Source: an uncultured Sulfitobacter sp. (GTDB taxonomy: Bacteria; Pseudomonadota; Alphaproteobacteria; Rhodobacterales; Rhodobacteraceae). Taken from it: a stretch of 64,000 bases of DNA. The stretch lies in the NCBI RefSeq assembly GCF_947500075.1, contig NZ_CANMQS010000007.1, forward strand, positions 178,399 through 242,398, in the 5' to 3' direction. Positions 43,325 to 51,299 of this stretch are shown here, piece after piece (within the stretch, counting starts at the first letter, position 1; each line of letters opens with the position of its first letter). The notes below the pieces were generated by a model. That model saw nothing but the letters and a program-made list of their open reading frames with translations, was not told where the DNA came from and searched no databases. The position numbers and the translations under genes were made by a program.

Positions 43325-45417
43325 GCGCAGCAGGTCTGACGCTTGAGGTGACGCAAACCGCACATCAGGGCCGCGCCCTTGTGCGGATGCCGATGGACAG
43401 GATGTCGGAGCTGGGATTGCGCCCCGGCGATTGCGTGGCCCTGCATGTCGGGCGCACCACACATGCGCGCGTTACACCTTCCGCATCGGGCAACAGCGGG
43501 ATCGAGGCCTCTGTTGAAATCACACAGAACATGCGCGGCGATTTTGGCAGTCCCGCACAGGCGCGCCCGGCGGATCTGCGGGATCTGCGCTCTGCCCTGA
43601 TCAGGGTAAATGGCAATGTGGATGTCCGCCCCCATGATCTGGCCGAAGCCCTTTTTGATCTCCCGTTGACAGAAGGGGACACCCTTTCGATCAGTCTTCC
43701 GCTGGGCCGGGAGGCTGAGGTGGAGGTTATCACGCTTGACCCAACTCCTGCGGGCCTCTTCGGCTCGGAGACGCTGCTTACACTCGCCGCGGCACCGCCG
43801 CCTTCGGCGGATTACAGTGACATCGGCGGGATGGAACGTGAGATTTCCCGCGTGCATGAGATGGTCGCGGTCCCTCTTTTGCGGCCTGACCTTTTTGAGC
43901 GGCTGGGTGTGCCCGCACCGCGCGGCGTGCTGTTCACCGGACCGCCCGGATCCGGGAAGACGCTGCTTGCCCGGTCCATTGCCGCGCGCACTTCTGCTGC
44001 GTTTTTTCAGATCAATGGGCCCGAGATCGTCTCAAAACACTATGGCGAAAGCGAAGCGGCCCTGCGGGCGGTTTTTGAAGCGGCGGCCAAGGATTCTCCC
44101 GCGATCATTTTCATTGATGAGATAGACGCCATTGCCCCCCGGCGCGATGTGCTGTCGGGGGAAAAACAGGTCGAACGCCGGGTTGTGGCACAATTGCTGA
44201 CGCTGATGGATGGGCTGTCCGAACGCGGCCGCATCATCGTGATGGCCGCCACGAATCTGCCCGACAGCCTTGACCCCGCCTTGCGCAGGCCAGGCCGTTT
44301 CGACAGGGAGATTGGATTTGGCCCCCCTGATGTGGCGCAACGCGAAGCGATCCTTGCGGTTCATTTGCGTAACGCCCCCCTGGCGCCGGACGTCACCCTT
44401 GCAGAGATTGCCGCCGAAACGCAGGGGTATGTCGGGGCGGATCTGGCTGCGGTCGCGCGCGAAGGGTCCCTTGCCGCGCTGGACCGCGCTGTAACGCAAG
44501 CCGGCGGAGAGGGCCGTGTTGATCCTGCGGATTTGTTCATCACCCATGCCGACCTTGTTCGAGGGGTTGATGCGACCAATCCAAGCGTCTTGCGGGATAC
44601 CACGCTCGAAAGCCCGCGCCTCACCTTTGATGATATCGGCGGCATGGAGGACGTAAAAGCCGCGCTGACCGAAGCGGTTTTGTGGCCACTACAGCACCGC
44701 AGCGCCTGTGCGGCATTGGGCCTTTCACCAGCAGCAGGGGTTTTGCTGACCGGCCCTCCCGGCAGCGGCAAGACGATGCTGGCGCGCGCGCTTGCGGCGA
44801 AGAGCGGGATGAATTTCATCCCCGTGCGACCCGCGCGCATCCTGTCGCAGTTTCTGGGAGATGCGGAACGCGCCATTGCGGAGGTTTTCAGCAAGGCGCG
44901 TCAGGCCGCGCCTTGTCTGGTGTTCTTTGACGAATTGGACACGCTTGCGCCGCGGCGGGGGCGCGGCGATGCCGCGCAGGATCGGCTTGTTGCCCAGATG
45001 CTGACAGAGCTGGATGGCATGGCACCCAACGCGGATGTTGTTGTGCTGGCTGCGACAAATCGGGCGGCTGCCATTGATCCGGCGCTGACCCGATCAGGCC
45101 GTTTCGATTTGATCATCCGGATCCCACTGCCCGATCCTGACACCCGGAAGGCCATTCTGGATGTCCATTGTCGACACCTTCCGCTTGATCCGGAACTGGA
45201 TCTGGACAGGTGGGGCCATCGGGCGGAAGGGGCTTCTGGCGCGGATCTGGCTGCTTTGGTGGCGGCCGCAGCACGACAGGCATTGCGCCGCAGTCTGGCA
45301 GAAAGCGCGGACGCGCCGGTCATTCGACCGGTGGATTTCGAACAGGCGTTCGAGGATATGGTCCGCGCGCGGGATGCACGTCACGAGGATTTCATCGACG
45401 AGGGGACGCAGGCATGA
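43321..45417 (+). CDS. Cdc48/VAT-like double AAA ATPase in the gas vesicle operon
   Basis: 698 residues. Residues 5-140 resemble the Cdc48 N-domain double-psi barrel (LGLRPGDCVALHVG). D1 has Walker A GPPGSGKT at 207-214, Walker B IIFIDEID and the second-region-of-homology arginines. D2 has Walker A GPPGSGKT near 478, LVFFDELD near 537 and RSGRFD near 590. This VAT/p97 layout is common in archaea and less so in proteobacteria. In this operon it probably unfolds or remodels Gvp proteins or shells, alongside GvpN. It is coupled on both sides by 4-base overlaps. Confidence 0.85.
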   Translation: MSAAGLTLEVTQTAHQGRALVRMPMDRMSELGLRPGDCVALHVGRTTHARVTPSASGNSGIEASVEITQNMRGDFGSPAQARPADLRDLRSALIRVNGNVDVRPHDLAEALFDLPLTEGDTLSISLPLGREAEVEVITLDPTPAGLFGSETLLTLAAAPPPSADYSDIGGMEREISRVHEMVAVPLLRPDLFERLGVPAPRGVLFTGPPGSGKTLLARSIAARTSAAFFQINGPEIVSKHYGESEAALRAVFEAAAKDSPAIIFIDEIDAIAPRRDVLSGEKQVERRVVAQLLTLMDGLSERGRIIVMAATNLPDSLDPALRRPGRFDREIGFGPPDVAQREAILAVHLRNAPLAPDVTLAEIAAETQGYVGADLAAVAREGSLAALDRAVTQAGGEGRVDPADLFITHADLVRGVDATNPSVLRDTTLESPRLTFDDIGGMEDVKAALTEAVLWPLQHRSACAALGLSPAAGVLLTGPPGSGKTMLARALAAKSGMNFIPVRPARILSQFLGDAERAIAEVFSKARQAAPCLVFFDELDTLAPRRGRGDAAQDRLVAQMLTELDGMAPNADVVVLAATNRAAAIDPALTRSGRFDLIIRIPLPDPDTRKAILDVHCRHLPLDPELDLDRWGHRAEGASGADLAALVAAAARQALRRSLAESADAPVIRPVDFEQAFEDMVRARDARHEDFIDEGTQA

Positions 45418-46358
45418 GCAAGCAGGCTTTGATCGCAATTCTGGACGGGTGTCCGGACGGCGCGGAAGCACCGGACGGGATACGGCTGCTGCACCTGGGG
45501 CGTTTTATAGCTGCGCTGGCGACGGACATCTCTGGCGTGTTTTCCCTCTTGCCCAACAGGCGACAGGCATTGCAACAGGCCGTCCAGCGGCAGGCGCAGC
45601 TGGAGCAATGCATGCGCCTTGGCACCGTCCTGCCGGTCCGGCCGAATGCACATCTTGACGATGCAGCAGTGCAGGCCTTCGTCACGGCCAATGCTGAGAT
45701 CCTTGCGGGGGTGAGCCATAGGGTGCGCCAGGCGCAGCAGTTTCAGGTCACGGTCAAATGGACGGCCTCTGATGTTCTCAGCCACTTCAGAGACGCGCCC
45801 GAAATTGCACCACTTTTCGCTGGGGAAAGGACGACAGCGCCTGCCCTGCAAGCGGCTATCACTCGGCTTGCCACACGTCTTCATGCCCTCATGCAACAGG
45901 AGATATCCGGTGTTGCGCAGGACATGATCCTGCTGCCGCACACCGATGATGTGATCTTTAACACTGTGCTCTTGGTGGCGGAGAGCGATGCCTTCAACCT
46001 TGATCTGGCGGTTGAGCGCATTGATGCCATCTGGCCAGAGGGTTTTGCCATCCGTCAGATTGGCCCCGCACCTGCCAGTTCCTTTGCGCTAATCGACCCG
46101 ATGTGGGTTTCAGCAGATCAGGTGGCAGAAGCGTATGCCACCCTTGGCCTGCCCAACGGCAGTGATGCAGATGCCATTACCAATGCGCGGCGGGCGGCGT
46201 TGATGCAGCCGGGGTGCGATGCAGATCACATTCGGAGGGCTGCGCAGACCGTCCATGCGGCTGCACAGCTGGACCAAATCCATGACGGCATTCATATGTG
46301 CCTGATCCGCGCTGACGGCCAGAGTGAGATCAAAGTGCATCACCGGGACGTCGCATGA
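45414..46358 (+). CDS. GvpF/GvpL-family protein 2, with C-terminal extension
   Basis: 314 residues starting at ATG 45414 (overlapping the AAA gene by 4 bases). The family core LGTVLPVRPNAHLDDAAVQAF lies near residue 70 and QFQVTVKW near 111. IRQIGPAPASSFALI ends the GvpF/L part near 225. An extra 80 residues (QVAEAYATLGLPNGSDADAITNARRAA and on) look helical and faintly J-domain-like, but lack HPD. It is probably a shell-interacting accessory protein. Confidence 0.82.
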   Translation: MSKQALIAILDGCPDGAEAPDGIRLLHLGRFIAALATDISGVFSLLPNRRQALQQAVQRQAQLEQCMRLGTVLPVRPNAHLDDAAVQAFVTANAEILAGVSHRVRQAQQFQVTVKWTASDVLSHFRDAPEIAPLFAGERTTAPALQAAITRLATRLHALMQQEISGVAQDMILLPHTDDVIFNTVLLVAESDAFNLDLAVERIDAIWPEGFAIRQIGPAPASSFALIDPMWVSADQVAEAYATLGLPNGSDADAITNARRAALMQPGCDADHIRRAAQTVHAAAQLDQIHDGIHMCLIRADGQSEIKVHHRDVA

Positions 46359-47077
46359 ACGCCCCGGTTTTACAGCTGCATGGCATCCTGCCTGCCGCGT
46401 CGCCGCGTCTGCGGTCCAGGCACCCGCATCGTATGCTGCAATTGGGCGCTCTGACCGCCTTGGTCAGCCGCTGCCCTTTTGATGGCAACCTTGACGCGAT
46501 TGACCCTGCAGGGCTGTCGGACCGGGTGCTGGCGCATCATGAACTTTTGCTGGCGTACAGCGCCGACCATGTGCTGTTGCCGACGCGCTTTGGAGCGTTC
46601 TTTTCGTCGATTGATGCCGTCCGGCAGGCGCTTGGTGCGGATGAAGAAACCCATCTGGCCGGGCTGGCCCATTTGACCCATCGGCGTGAATACAATGTGC
46701 GCCTCAGCATATCTGCGCAGCCCCTGGGCGGGGCGGATGCACCTGCACAGCAGGCCACAGGTGCGCAGTTTCTGAGCCAGCGCCGCCAAGCACGCGACAA
46801 GCGTCAAACGGCGCGGCAAGACCGCACTGATTTTGCACGATGGCTGGCGCAGGCGCTCCAGGGCATTGCGGAGGTGACATCCTTTGGGTCACGCGAAGCG
46901 CTTCTCGATCTTACAATGCTGCTGACACAGGAAGAGCGTCTGGAGCTTCAGGCGCTGCTCAAAGAACAAGGGCCAAGGGCCGAACAGTTTGGGTTGCTGT
47001 TGGAGGCAAGCGGGCCTTGGCCAGCCTATAGTTTCAACGCCTCCCCCGGCAGAGAGGTGGCGTTCAATGGCTGTTGA
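46355..47077 (+). CDS. GvpF/GvpL-family protein 3
   Basis: 240 residues. HHELLLAYSADHVLLPTRFGAFFSSIDAVRQAL near residue 62 is the conserved GvpF/L core, and REYNVRLS near 111 follows. The C-terminal part ends ASGPWPAYSFN, the usual last strand. It overlaps its upstream neighbour by 4 bases and extends 11 bases past the next start. Confidence 0.83.
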   Translation: MNAPVLQLHGILPAASPRLRSRHPHRMLQLGALTALVSRCPFDGNLDAIDPAGLSDRVLAHHELLLAYSADHVLLPTRFGAFFSSIDAVRQALGADEETHLAGLAHLTHRREYNVRLSISAQPLGGADAPAQQATGAQFLSQRRQARDKRQTARQDRTDFARWLAQALQGIAEVTSFGSREALLDLTMLLTQEERLELQALLKEQGPRAEQFGLLLEASGPWPAYSFNASPGREVAFNGC

Positions 47078-47273
47078 AATGCAGATGGCCAGCCCTTCGG
47101 AGGCGCTTGCAACGACCGATGGGCGACTGGTCGATCTTGTTGACGGGTTGCTTGATCACGGCGTCGTGCTGCGCGGCGGTCTTTGGCTGACCGTGGCGGA
47201 CGTGGAACTGGTTTTTCTGGGCCTTGATCTGGTGCTGAGCAGTCCTCAGAAAATGCGGGAGCTCAAGACATGA
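47067..47273 (+). CDS. Small GvpA-family protein (GvpM/GvpS-like)
   Basis: 68 residues from ATG 47067, behind GAGAGGTGG. GRLVDLVDGLLDHGVVLRGGLWLTVADVELVFLGLDLVLSS (residues 19-59) is the GvpA-superfamily core in the form seen in GvpM, GvpJ and GvpS. The upstream open frame is not family-like. It is likely a minor shell or tip component. It overlaps both neighbours. Confidence 0.82.
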   Translation: MAVEMQMASPSEALATTDGRLVDLVDGLLDHGVVLRGGLWLTVADVELVFLGLDLVLSSPQKMRELKT

Positions 47274-47917
47274 AACGGTTTGCCATCGGATGGTGTCTGG
47301 CAGATTGCCCCTGTCCAGAGGATGTTCACAAAACAGATGTCGGGCCTTTGGCAATCCTGTCTGTTTCCGAATGCCAAGCCAGTGCGCCCCGGCAACGCTT
47401 GCACCATCAGGTTTCGTGTTTCGACCTCGGAATGGACCTGTTGCCGATCGCGCCCCGCGCGGTCTTGACAGAGCAAGATGCGGTTGAGGGTGCTGCGGCA
47501 CATGCACCCCACATCATGGAGCACATTGAGAGGCTTGCAGGTCTGGGGCAATTGACGCTCTTACTCTCAGGGCCCGAGATTGTTGCGGAGAGGCCGGCGC
47601 GGGGCAACAGCTGGCTGCGCCGCCGACAGGCCGAGCGCCACGAAGCCGAGGAAACGGTGCAGAAGATGCAACGCGCCGTGTTGCGCCTGATTTCAAACAG
47701 CGGTTTGCCGTTGCGTATCTTGCATAACCCCAAACGCGGCACCGTCCAGTGTCATCTTCTGGTCCAGCGGACAGAAGCTGCCCGCATACGGGCCGGCATT
47801 GCCGCGGAGGCGCAAACCTTACCCGCCGAAACAGGTCTTTTGCAGGTAACCGGGCTATGGCCCCCTTACGCGTTTTCCCAGCTTCAGGAACCGCAAGCAG
47901 ATCGGGCTGTCGCATGA
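47270..47917 (+). CDS. GvpF/GvpL-family protein 4 (divergent)
   Basis: 215 residues. The family layout is visible but eroded: HHQVSCFDLGMDLLPIAPRAVLTEQDAV replaces the usual LPLRFGTVF core, then LTLLLSGPEI, a charged helical middle (WLRRRQAERHEAEETVQKMQRAVLRL), and the end LQVTGLWPPYAFSQL matches the family C-terminus. It overlaps gvpK by 4 bases. Confidence 0.72.
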   Translation: MKRFAIGWCLADCPCPEDVHKTDVGPLAILSVSECQASAPRQRLHHQVSCFDLGMDLLPIAPRAVLTEQDAVEGAAAHAPHIMEHIERLAGLGQLTLLLSGPEIVAERPARGNSWLRRRQAERHEAEETVQKMQRAVLRLISNSGLPLRILHNPKRGTVQCHLLVQRTEAARIRAGIAAEAQTLPAETGLLQVTGLWPPYAFSQLQEPQADRAVA

Positions 47918-48243
47918 CCGAAATTCCCTTTGTTCTGGACCTTGATCCGGGCGCGTCCAAAACGCCCAACGTTGCGTCTGCCGCCCGGTTGGCCATCGAC
48001 CCGGACCACGTTGAGCAGGACCTTGCCCGTCTTGTTCTCGGACTGATGGCCTTTCTGCGTGAATTGATGGAACTGCAAGCCATTCGCCAGATGGAAGCAG
48101 GTGCGCTGAGCCCTGAACAGGAAGAACGGCTTGGCACCACACTGATGCGGGCGGAGGATGCCATTCGTGATCTTGCGGCAAAGTTCGGTCTGACCCCGGC
48201 TGAACTTTCCCTCGATCTTGGACCACTGGGCCGAACGATTTGA
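47914..48243 (+). CDS. gvpK: Gas vesicle protein GvpK
   Basis: 109 residues from ATG 47914. IDPDHVEQDLARLVLGLMAFLRELMELQAIRQMEAGALSPEQEERLGTTLM and the end FGLTPAELSLDLGPLG are the GvpK family pattern almost throughout. It is a conserved accessory protein for vesicle formation. It is coupled to the preceding GvpF/L gene. Confidence 0.93.
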   Translation: MTEIPFVLDLDPGASKTPNVASAARLAIDPDHVEQDLARLVLGLMAFLRELMELQAIRQMEAGALSPEQEERLGTTLMRAEDAIRDLAAKFGLTPAELSLDLGPLGRTI

Positions 48244-48265
48244 AACCAAAAGAGGCATATCAGAC

Positions 48266-50950
48266 ATGAGCATCGCCCCTGCCCCAGCCAACCCATCCGA
48301 ACCTGCGGGTCCCGACGAACATGCCTTCCGTTCAGGACGGCACGGGGCGCGTCCGGCAAAGGGGGCGCAGGCACAGCTGGACAATCTGGCCCGCGCAGGT
48401 GTGGTGACCCATGTCGTGGGCCATGGAGAGGCGATTGATCCGCTGTTTGCTGTGGGCCAACTGCGCGATTTGCCGGAAGTGCGTTTTGTCGCGGCATTCC
48501 GGGAAGGCGTGATTGCACTTGGCTGTCCGGATGGGCTGCCTGAGCAACTGGTGGACCTTGCAGCCCCAATTTCTGTGCCCGCTGAGCCAGTTGACGAAGG
48601 ACCGCCCCCGCAAGTGGACGTTCAACCTGTGCTTGCTTCAATTCTGGACCGCCTGACGGCCCTGGAAGGGCCATCTGGTCTTGGCGCGATCCAGGAGAAG
48701 TTGAGCATGCTGGACACCGTGGGTCTGGAAACAGCACGGTTGGTGGGTGATCTGGCGCATCATGCAGCAGACCTCCCCCAAGAACCTCAAGAAGAGGATC
48801 TGAGTGCGCTTATCAACGCGCCCCTGGAGGTGTTTAGAGCGGATCAGAGCGCCCGGACGGACAAGGTCATCGAAGCGCTCAATGATGTTTCGGACCGTCT
48901 GAAAACCGTCGAAGGTCAGATCGATGCGGCTTGTGAAGACGCCGCCAAGGAAGCTGAAGCGCCGTCGCCAGTGGGACAAGACCTTGAACCCCTGCTCAAG
49001 ACGCTGCCTGATCTTGGCGCGGGTCTTGGGCGCATCGAGAACGCTCTCTCTGTCGCCATGCAGCAGGGTCACGCCCGATTGGACGAGGTTTTGACACAGC
49101 TCACGCAGGCAGCGGAAACTGGCACACGCGCGGAGGCGCAAGACGCGCCCCTGGCATCCATTCAAGCAACGCTTGAAGAGATGCGCACGCAGTTGGGGGG
49201 CGAGGGAACTGATCCGCGTGTCGAGGAACAGGGTGCTGTCCTTACGTCTATTCAAACGTCACTCGACGAGGTCCTGACGCGACTGAACGCGGACGGGAAC
49301 GACGCGCAATCGGAGAGCATTGCGGCTGCCTTGGCTGCCCTTCAAGACAGCACTGCCGAACGGACCACGATCCTTGCGGCGCTTGCGCAGGTCCATGAGA
49401 GTATTGAAGGCCTCTCCGCACGGCCAGATCCGGTTTTGGATCTGACAGCACAAAGACAGAGTTTTGCGCAGTTTGGCACGGTCATGAATATGGTCGTCCA
49501 GCGTCTGGAAGGCACGGCGACACAGATCAAATACAGTCTGGAAACCATGAACACCCCAGCGGCAGACGCGCCGGAGGGTCTGAATGCGCAGCTTGCCAGC
49601 TTGCCTATGGCCCTGATCGGCCATCTTCGGGAATCGCCGGAAGCGGCGTCGGTGATGTCCCATCTGGCAACAATCAAGGAGCAACTGACCCTGCTTCCAG
49701 AGACGCGGGATCACCTTTCAAAGGTCAGCGACACTGTGGAGGTGCTTGCCAATCGTCCCAAGCCGGTTCTGGATCTGACCGAACAACGCCGGAGCTTTGC
49801 CTCTTTCACAACGGCGCTGGCGACCGTGGTTCAAAGGCTGGAAAAATCTGCGGATCGCTTTGGCGACATGCCCGATCCTGCTTCCGGGGGAAGCCCTTTG
49901 GAAAATCTGATCGCGCGGCTGCCGGATCAATTGGCAGCGCAGCTGCCTCAATCACTGGACGTTTCGGCTATGGCGCAGGAATTGGTCAAGGCGCTGCCCG
50001 CATCGCCTGACCTTGCCCCTGTCTTGGCGGCATTGAGCGCTTTGGAGGATCGGATCGCCAGCCCAGTCGACATGGCAGCGCCGGACCTCGCGCCGCTGGA
50101 AGCGCAGATCACGGAGCTTGTGAGGGGGCAGGCAGGTATTCCCTCAGCCTTAAACACGCTCGAAGAACAGGTTTCGGCGCTCAGGAACGCGCCCACCCCG
50201 GCGCTGGACACCAGCGAACAACGCGCCAGCTTTGCGATGTTCAGTACCGCGCTCGCAGCCGTTGTGGCGCGGCTTGAAAATGCGGTTGGGCAGATTGGCA
50301 CCACAGGCGCTGAAAGCGCTGAGTCCGAGGTTCTGCTGCGTAGCGTGCACGATGCAATTGCGTCCCTTTGCGCTGATACGACACGTCTTGAGAATAAATT
50401 CCGCGCAATTGACGCGCTGCCCTCGCAAATTGCGAAGATGCAAACCAGCCTTGAGGCACAGATTGCGCATCAAGGCGTGCCGGAGATTGACCTGACAGCG
50501 CAACGGCAGAGCCTGGCCCGCTTCGCGACAGCAATACAGAAAGTCATTCAACGATTGGAATCCGTGGCGGAAGCGCTTCCCGATCAGGTCGACGCAAGAG
50601 ACAGCGCGCAATACCGCCCCCTGCTCAAGAAGATGCGACGGCTTGAGCGGCAGGTTGCCGCCATCCGCACGACGCAGGAGGATACCACTTCGAATCTTGC
50701 GCAATTCTTGGAGCGGCTTGCGGCGGACGATGACGGATGCCCGGAGGGTGATCCGGAAACAGCCCCAGACCACGGGACCGAAGATAACCTGCAAACGCCG
50801 GATGTGCCTTTGCCTGAATCCACCGCAGAAACACCGCTTGATTTCACTGCGGCGACACCCCCGCTGGACAGTCTGAGGTTTTGCTTTGCGGAGATGATTG
50901 CATCGCAGATCAGGGAGACGGCGAAAGGAACGCCTGCGTCCCGAGGTTGA
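48266..50950 (+). CDS. Large repeat-containing helical protein of the gas vesicle operon
   Basis: 894 residues, not recognised. The N-terminal 100 residues form a possible globular domain (LDNLARAGVVTHVVGHGEAIDPLFAVG). The rest is Ala/Leu/Gln-rich and helical. Four copies of a ~36-residue motif, P-x-LDLTxQRxSFAxFxTAxxxVVQRLExxA, begin at residues about 386, 497, 642 and 737. The last 80 residues are acidic. I start at ATG 48266 behind AGAGG; a TTG at 48218 inside gvpK is possible. It lies between gvpK and gvpA, has no membrane span, and could be a scaffold or an outer-surface protein like GvpC. This is inference. Confidence 0.75.
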   Translation: MSIAPAPANPSEPAGPDEHAFRSGRHGARPAKGAQAQLDNLARAGVVTHVVGHGEAIDPLFAVGQLRDLPEVRFVAAFREGVIALGCPDGLPEQLVDLAAPISVPAEPVDEGPPPQVDVQPVLASILDRLTALEGPSGLGAIQEKLSMLDTVGLETARLVGDLAHHAADLPQEPQEEDLSALINAPLEVFRADQSARTDKVIEALNDVSDRLKTVEGQIDAACEDAAKEAEAPSPVGQDLEPLLKTLPDLGAGLGRIENALSVAMQQGHARLDEVLTQLTQAAETGTRAEAQDAPLASIQATLEEMRTQLGGEGTDPRVEEQGAVLTSIQTSLDEVLTRLNADGNDAQSESIAAALAALQDSTAERTTILAALAQVHESIEGLSARPDPVLDLTAQRQSFAQFGTVMNMVVQRLEGTATQIKYSLETMNTPAADAPEGLNAQLASLPMALIGHLRESPEAASVMSHLATIKEQLTLLPETRDHLSKVSDTVEVLANRPKPVLDLTEQRRSFASFTTALATVVQRLEKSADRFGDMPDPASGGSPLENLIARLPDQLAAQLPQSLDVSAMAQELVKALPASPDLAPVLAALSALEDRIASPVDMAAPDLAPLEAQITELVRGQAGIPSALNTLEEQVSALRNAPTPALDTSEQRASFAMFSTALAAVVARLENAVGQIGTTGAESAESEVLLRSVHDAIASLCADTTRLENKFRAIDALPSQIAKMQTSLEAQIAHQGVPEIDLTAQRQSLARFATAIQKVIQRLESVAEALPDQVDARDSAQYRPLLKKMRRLERQVAAIRTTQEDTTSNLAQFLERLAADDDGCPEGDPETAPDHGTEDNLQTPDVPLPESTAETPLDFTAATPPLDSLRFCFAEMIASQIRETAKGTPASRG

Positions 50951-51084
50951 ACGTATTTTAAACAGATAGCGGGCCGATTTCGGCGCAAAGACCAGATCGC
51001 AAGAAATTATTATGATCTGCGCGCTACTCAGAACCGTGCCCGGAAGAATGGGGCGCACCGCCCTGTTTCAGTATGGAGAATACT
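50951..51084 (+). promoter_or_regulatory. Probable gvpA leader/promoter region
   Basis: 134 bases between the repeat protein gene and gvpA, far longer than the other junctions in this operon (mostly overlaps), and more AT-rich at its start. The major shell protein is needed in great excess, so a separate promoter is likely here. I could not identify clear -35/-10 boxes. GGAGA at 51076-51080 is the ribosome binding site. Confidence 0.4.
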
Positions 51085-51297
51085 ATGTCTATCGAAAAGA
51101 ATATCGCATCTGCATCCATTGCAGAGGTTGTTGATCGTATCCTCGACAAAGGTGTGATCATTGATGCCTTTGTCCGCATTTCACTTGTCGGGATCGAATT
51201 GATCGCGATCGAGGTTCGGGCCGTTGTCTCCTCGGTTGAGACCTGGCTCAAATATGCGGAAGCTGTTGGTTTGACCGTCGATCCAGCGACAGCCTAA
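51085..51297 (+). CDS. gvpA: Gas vesicle major structural protein GvpA
   Basis: 70 residues from ATG 51085 (GGAGA upstream; an in-frame ATG at 51073 would add four residues). The sequence [54 protein letters not shown] is the nearly invariant shell-forming core: helix, two beta-strands and helix. It builds the ribs of the hollow gas-filled vesicle. It is the last gene of the plus-strand run, and its stop is 2 bases from the stop of the convergent ammonia-lyase gene. Confidence 0.96.
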   Translation: MSIEKNIASASIAEVVDRILDKGVIIDAFVRISLVGIELIAIEVRAVVSSVETWLKYAEAVGLTVDPATA

Positions 51298-51299
51298 CC

